Shown piece after piece: positions 60,929 through 64,000 of a stretch of 64,000 nt of DNA. Position numbers and translations under genes: made by a program. The stretch's first letter is position 1. Each line of letters starts with the position of its first letter. The DNA comes from Paenibacillus_I sp035510375 (GTDB taxonomy: Bacteria; Bacillota; Bacilli; Paenibacillales; Paenibacillaceae). The notes under the pieces were generated by a model, which was not told the origin of the DNA, did not search any database, and worked only from the letters and a program-made list of their open reading frames with translations. Where the stretch lies: assembly GCF_035510375.1 (NCBI RefSeq), contig NZ_DATKHG010000076.1; one strand, 5' to 3'.

Positions 60929-62341
60929 ATGGCCCAAAACGTCGCACTAAAGGTTTCAGGAACAAATGCCGACGGAAACGCGTCGCGTCCTTTCGGTTTG
61001 AGAGATAAACTCGGCTATTTGTTCGGCGATTTCGGCAATGATTTCTTCTTTATTTTGGTAAGCTCATTCCTGATGGTTTACTACACGGATATTTTCAATA
61101 TTAGTGCGGCAACCGTCGGGTTAATGTTTTTAATCGCAAGATTATGGGATGCCGTTGCGGATGTGATGTGGGGCCGGTTCATTGATATGAGAAAACCGGG
61201 CAAGCACGGCAAATTTAAACCTTGGATTTTCAGAATGTCTTTTCCACTTGTAATTTCAGGTGTGTTAATGTTCGTCAAAATTCCGGGGATGTCGGACGGA
61301 TTTTATCTGGCATACGCTTTTGTCACATACCTTGTTTGGGGAACTTTATACAGTACGGTAAATATTCCTTACGGCTCGATGGCCTCCGTCATTACAAGCG
61401 ATCCTGTCGAACGGACAACATTATCTACATTTAGAACGATGGGCGCTATGCTTGCGTCTTTAATCATTAACGTAGTCGGACCATTGATTTTGTTTGTAAA
61501 CAATGAGGCGGATCCGGATCGTTTTCTAATGGCGGCCATTATGTTCGGTATTTTATCTATCGCCTGCTATATGGCGTGCTATAAGTTTTCGACGGAACGC
61601 ATTGCGATGAAGGAAACTCAAGCAAAAAATCTGAATTTAGGCAAAACATTAAAAGGGCTGTTGAAAAATAAACCGTTACTCTCCATACTTGCGGCATCTT
61701 TAACTTTTATGATGCTCACAATGCTGGTCGGCGCAGCGAATGTGTATTTGTTTAAGGACTATTTTGGCAACGCTTCAGTATTAAGCATGGCAGGTTTGAT
61801 TCAGGCAGTCGCCGTATTTGTCGCTATTCCGTTAGCCAAGCCGTTGGTGGCCCGATTCGGGAAGAAGGAAGTTGCATCGGCGGGCATGCTGCTTGCAGGC
61901 GTTGTTTATCTGCTTTTATACTTCTTGCCAAACTTGACTGCCATTCAATTTATCGCGGTTTCCGCTGTGGGTATGTTTGGATTTGCATTCTTCAATATCG
62001 TGGTTTGGGCTTTCGTAACGGACGTTATCGATTATCATGAGTATTTAACAGGCTTGCGGGAAGATGGAACGGTGTATTCTGTTTACTCGTTCGCCCGTAA
62101 AGTAGGGCAGGCAATTGCCGGGGGGATCGGTGGCATGGTGATCGGGGCGGTCGGCTATAACGCAACCCTCGAAACCCAAACAGAAAGCGTGCTTGACGGT
62201 ATTTATGCATTAGGCACTTTAGTGCCGGCCGTCGTCTACTTGTTGATCTTCTTTATTTTAGTATTTCTATATCCATTGAATAAGCAGCGCACAAACCAGC
62301 TTGCCACAAATTTGGCCGAAAAAAGAAAGAATCAAAATTAA
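60929..62341 (+). CDS. uidB: GPH-family sugar:cation symporter, UidB-like
   Basis: 470 aa with twelve predicted helices. Family marks are KLGYLFGDFGNDFFFILVSSFLMVYYTDIF, RLWDAVADVMWGRFIDMRKPGKHGKFKPWI and WAFVTDVIDYHEYLTGLREDGTVYSVYSFARKVGQAI. It belongs to the glycoside-pentoside-hexuronide cation symporters (MelB/UidB/XynB group) and by context should import glucuronides for uidA. A purine-rich site precedes the ATG. A short inverted segment (TAAAAAGAAAGAAGATAGCT...AGCTATCTTCTTTCTATTTTA) straddles 62345-62395 and ends the transcript against the convergent lacI-type gene. Confidence 0.93.
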   Translation: MAQNVALKVSGTNADGNASRPFGLRDKLGYLFGDFGNDFFFILVSSFLMVYYTDIFNISAATVGLMFLIARLWDAVADVMWGRFIDMRKPGKHGKFKPWIFRMSFPLVISGVLMFVKIPGMSDGFYLAYAFVTYLVWGTLYSTVNIPYGSMASVITSDPVERTTLSTFRTMGAMLASLIINVVGPLILFVNNEADPDRFLMAAIMFGILSIACYMACYKFSTERIAMKETQAKNLNLGKTLKGLLKNKPLLSILAASLTFMMLTMLVGAANVYLFKDYFGNASVLSMAGLIQAVAVFVAIPLAKPLVARFGKKEVASAGMLLAGVVYLLLYFLPNLTAIQFIAVSAVGMFGFAFFNIVVWAFVTDVIDYHEYLTGLREDGTVYSVYSFARKVGQAIAGGIGGMVIGAVGYNATLETQTESVLDGIYALGTLVPAVVYLLIFFILVFLYPLNKQRTNQLATNLAEKRKNQN

Positions 62342-62345
62342 CTTG

Positions 62346-62396
62346 TAAAAAGAAAGAAGATAGCTCAGGTATTTTAGCTATCTTCTTTCTATTTTA
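62346..62396. terminator. Bidirectional terminator between the symporter and LacI-type genes
   Basis: AAAAGAAAGAAGATAGCT (about 62346-62363) is complementary to AGCTATCTTCTTTCTATTTT (about 62376-62395). This gives a stem of roughly 16 bp with A- and T-rich flanks. It can stop transcription from both converging genes. Confidence 0.75.
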
Positions 62397-63407
62397 TCGT
62401 TTGCCGATTTTGGGACGTTTCAAGGAAGAAGACCGTTCCTCCAAACGGGGGTCCAGCAGCGATGTCAAGCGCGAAGGTCCGTTCTCCGCCATAATCTGGA
62501 GCAGCGCCGCGGCGATCCGTTCCGCGAACAACGTAACCGGAGCGCCGACTGCCGTCACCGGAACGTCTAATTCCTCTAGCTGCGGAATGTTGTCATAGCT
62601 GACAAGGGACAGATCTTCCGGAACATGAAGCCCGCCGTCCAGCACCGCTCTTAAGAAGCCGGCCGTTACGTCGAACGCCCCGGTAATGACGGCGGTCGGC
62701 CGGATTTCAAGCGCAAGCAGCATGCGGCCGGCTTCGAAGCCATGCCGCCAAGTATTGCCGCGAGAATTGAGGATGATCGCCGAATCGGCGGTTAATCCGC
62801 ATTCAAACGCGCTCTCCAGATATCCTGCGACCTTCTCCTGCTGCTTGGCATCGGCTTCCCGCGCGTCGCCGATATAGGCGATTCGGGTATGGCCAAGAGA
62901 GGATAAATATCTTACGGCTTCTTTCAATGCGTCCTTTCGCTTTACGTCGACCAGCGCGTATCGCGGACCGGCAATATGGGAGGAGCCGATCGAGACGGCC
63001 GGAATATTGGTTGTGACGGGTTCCGCATGCCGTTCTTCCGGCGTAATGTCCTCGAACACGATGATCCCGTCCACCTGTAGCCGTTGAAAGAGCCGGACCG
63101 CCGAGGCCGGCGGAAGAATCGACAGAATGACCTCATATCCGCGTTCGGCGAGCGCATCGTTAATGCGGCTGACCAGCACGGAAAGCGCCACCCGCTCGAG
63201 CGACGGCAGCACGACTCCGACGGTCATGCTGCGGCGGGATACGAGGCTCTTGGCCGCCAGGTTCGGCTCGTAACCGAGCTGCGCCGCCAGCTCAACGATG
63301 CGCCGCTTCGTGTCGGGTTTGACCAGCGGACTGTCGTTAAGCGCCTTGGACACGGTGGAATAGCTGACGCCCGCAAGGCGGGCGATATCCTTAATGGTGA
63401 CATTCAT
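62394..63407 (-). CDS. LacI-family transcriptional regulator
   Basis: 337 aa. The DNA-binding helix-turn-helix is VTIKDIARLAGVSYSTVSKALNDSPLVKPDTKRRIVELAAQLGYEPN with hinge LAAKSLVSRRS. A periplasmic-binding-protein-like ligand domain follows (TVGVVLPSLERVALSVLVSRINDALAERGYEVI..., YIGDAREADAKQQEKVAGYLES, LVSYDNIPQLEELDVPVTAVGAP). It is divergent from the LarA-family gene at the right edge. The 16-bp palindrome ATAACAACGTTGTTAT in between is its likely operator. The ligand is probably a sugar acid, by context. Confidence 0.95.
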   Translation of the reverse strand: MNVTIKDIARLAGVSYSTVSKALNDSPLVKPDTKRRIVELAAQLGYEPNLAAKSLVSRRSMTVGVVLPSLERVALSVLVSRINDALAERGYEVILSILPPASAVRLFQRLQVDGIIVFEDITPEERHAEPVTTNIPAVSIGSSHIAGPRYALVDVKRKDALKEAVRYLSSLGHTRIAYIGDAREADAKQQEKVAGYLESAFECGLTADSAIILNSRGNTWRHGFEAGRMLLALEIRPTAVITGAFDVTAGFLRAVLDGGLHVPEDLSLVSYDNIPQLEELDVPVTAVGAPVTLFAERIAAALLQIMAENGPSRLTSLLDPRLEERSSSLKRPKIGKR

Positions 63408-63523
63408 AGTTGTTCACCGCTCCCAAGATAATAAATAACATACGTTTTCAAAAAAATCAGAATGTATTTTTAAAATATCATTGATTTAACCGTAATTTCA
63501 ACATATTATATAAATGCGCACCA

Positions 63524-63539
63524 ATAACAACGTTGTTAT
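63524..63539. promoter_or_regulatory. LacI-type operator before the LarA-family gene
   Basis: ATAACAACGTTGTTAT is a perfect 16-bp palindrome with the central CG of LacI-family operators. It lies about 115 nt from both the regulator start and the LarA-family start. Confidence 0.65.
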
Positions 63540-63650
63540 ATTTCGCAATAGTCGCGCATGAAGGGGCATACAAAGAGCTTCTCTAATTTTCGCACATTAG
63601 GAAACACTTAGGATTGTAGACGAAATTGAACACCAAAGGAAGGTAACTTT

Positions 63651-64000
63651 CATGAGCGAAATCATTCGAAATATGTTGAAGCCGATCCCGATCCCGCCGG
63701 TCGTTCGAATTCGCCAAAAGTTCGATGCCTCTAAGCTGGATGACCCGCTGGCGGTATTAATTGAAGATCTGAAGAGGCCTGGTGCCGTCGATGCTCTTCG
63801 CCCGGGGCAGCGCGTCGCCGTCGCGGTCGGCAGCCGCGGAATCGCAAACATAGCCGGCATAACGAAGACGACTATTGATGCCATTAAAGCAGCCGGCGCG
63901 AATCCGTTCATTGTGCCGTGCATGGGCAGCCACGGCGGGGCAACGGCGGAGGGCCAGGCCGAGGTGCTGAAGCATCTCGGCATCGACGAAGCGTCGATGG
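63651..64000 (+). CDS. LarA-family (nickel-pincer racemase/epimerase) protein, 5' part
   Basis: The first 116 residues are in the window; the gene runs off the right edge. The sequence RPGQRVAVAVGSRGIANIAGITKTTIDAIKAAGANPFIVPCMGSHGGATAEGQAEVLKHLGI is typical of LarA homologues (DUF2088). These use the nickel-pincer nucleotide to racemise or epimerise alpha-hydroxy acids, including lactate, malate and gluconate C2. The Lys that tethers the cofactor and the catalytic His residues lie beyond the window. AAGGAAGG precedes the ATG. Next to glucuronidase, a symporter and cofactor genes, a sugar-acid 2-epimerase is more likely than lactate racemase, by inference. Confidence 0.85.

Overview
The window reads as a chromosomal segment of a moderately GC-rich, spore-forming Firmicute of the Paenibacillaceae (Paenibacillus/Cohnella type). 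The support is strong AGGAGG-type ribosome sites, YesM/YesN-type two-component systems, CUT1 sugar ABC transporters lacking their own ATPase, a YyaC sporulation protein and a very high density of secreted glycoside hydrolases. No rRNA, tRNA, CRISPR array, phage gene or intact insertion sequence was seen.

Layout. (1) 0-1.1 kb: an arginase-family enzyme. (2) 1.2-22.95 kb: an alpha-1,6-glucan (dextran / isomalto-oligosaccharide) locus. It has a YesN/YesM sensor pair, a binding protein with two permeases, a cytosolic GH66 enzyme, a secreted GH66 with an inserted CBM35 (cycloisomaltooligosaccharide glucanotransferase architecture), a 1750-residue GH27-CBM-GH31 fusion, then a secreted GH31 and a secreted GH13. 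The simplest reading is that dextran is cut or cyclised outside, imported, and linearised or hydrolysed inside. (3) 23.1-29.4 kb: housekeeping genes (glycerate kinase with divergent CdaR-type regulator, Dabb protein, DnaQ-type exonuclease, DedA, small membrane proteins). (4) 29.4-37 kb: arabinan use, with two GH51 arabinofuranosidases, an AraNPQ-like transporter and a divergent ArsR-type regulator with a large C-terminal domain.

(5) 37-54.4 kb: an accessory catabolic island that I cannot assign to a known pathway. It carries two 2Fe-2S ferredoxins, two related DUF401-like membrane proteins, a third permease, a NIF3-like protein, an SsuABC/ThiXYZ-type transporter, a creatininase-family hydrolase, a heme-oxygenase-like diiron oxidase (HDO) with a complete ligand set, an aldehyde dehydrogenase, a GlcG/HbpS-like protein, paired half-size ChrA permeases, a RidA protein and an FCD-type GntR regulator. 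Copies of one palindrome, TTGGTATACAATATACCAA or degenerate forms, lie at its promoters. Three Crp/Fnr-type boxes (TGTGA-N6-TCACA) lie beside them. This is the best candidate for an undescribed system: a GntR-controlled, probably oxygen-dependent pathway producing an aldehyde.

(6) 54.4-64 kb: a glucuronide / sugar-acid region. It holds intact uidA, a UidB-like symporter, AraC and LacI regulators, the nickel-pincer cofactor genes larE and larB with a damaged larC, and the start of a LarA-family gene at the right edge. Decayed fragments of a second GH2 gene and an FGGY kinase at 54.7-54.9 kb show rearrangement here. This region looks more AT-rich than the rest by eye, consistent with acquisition by transfer.
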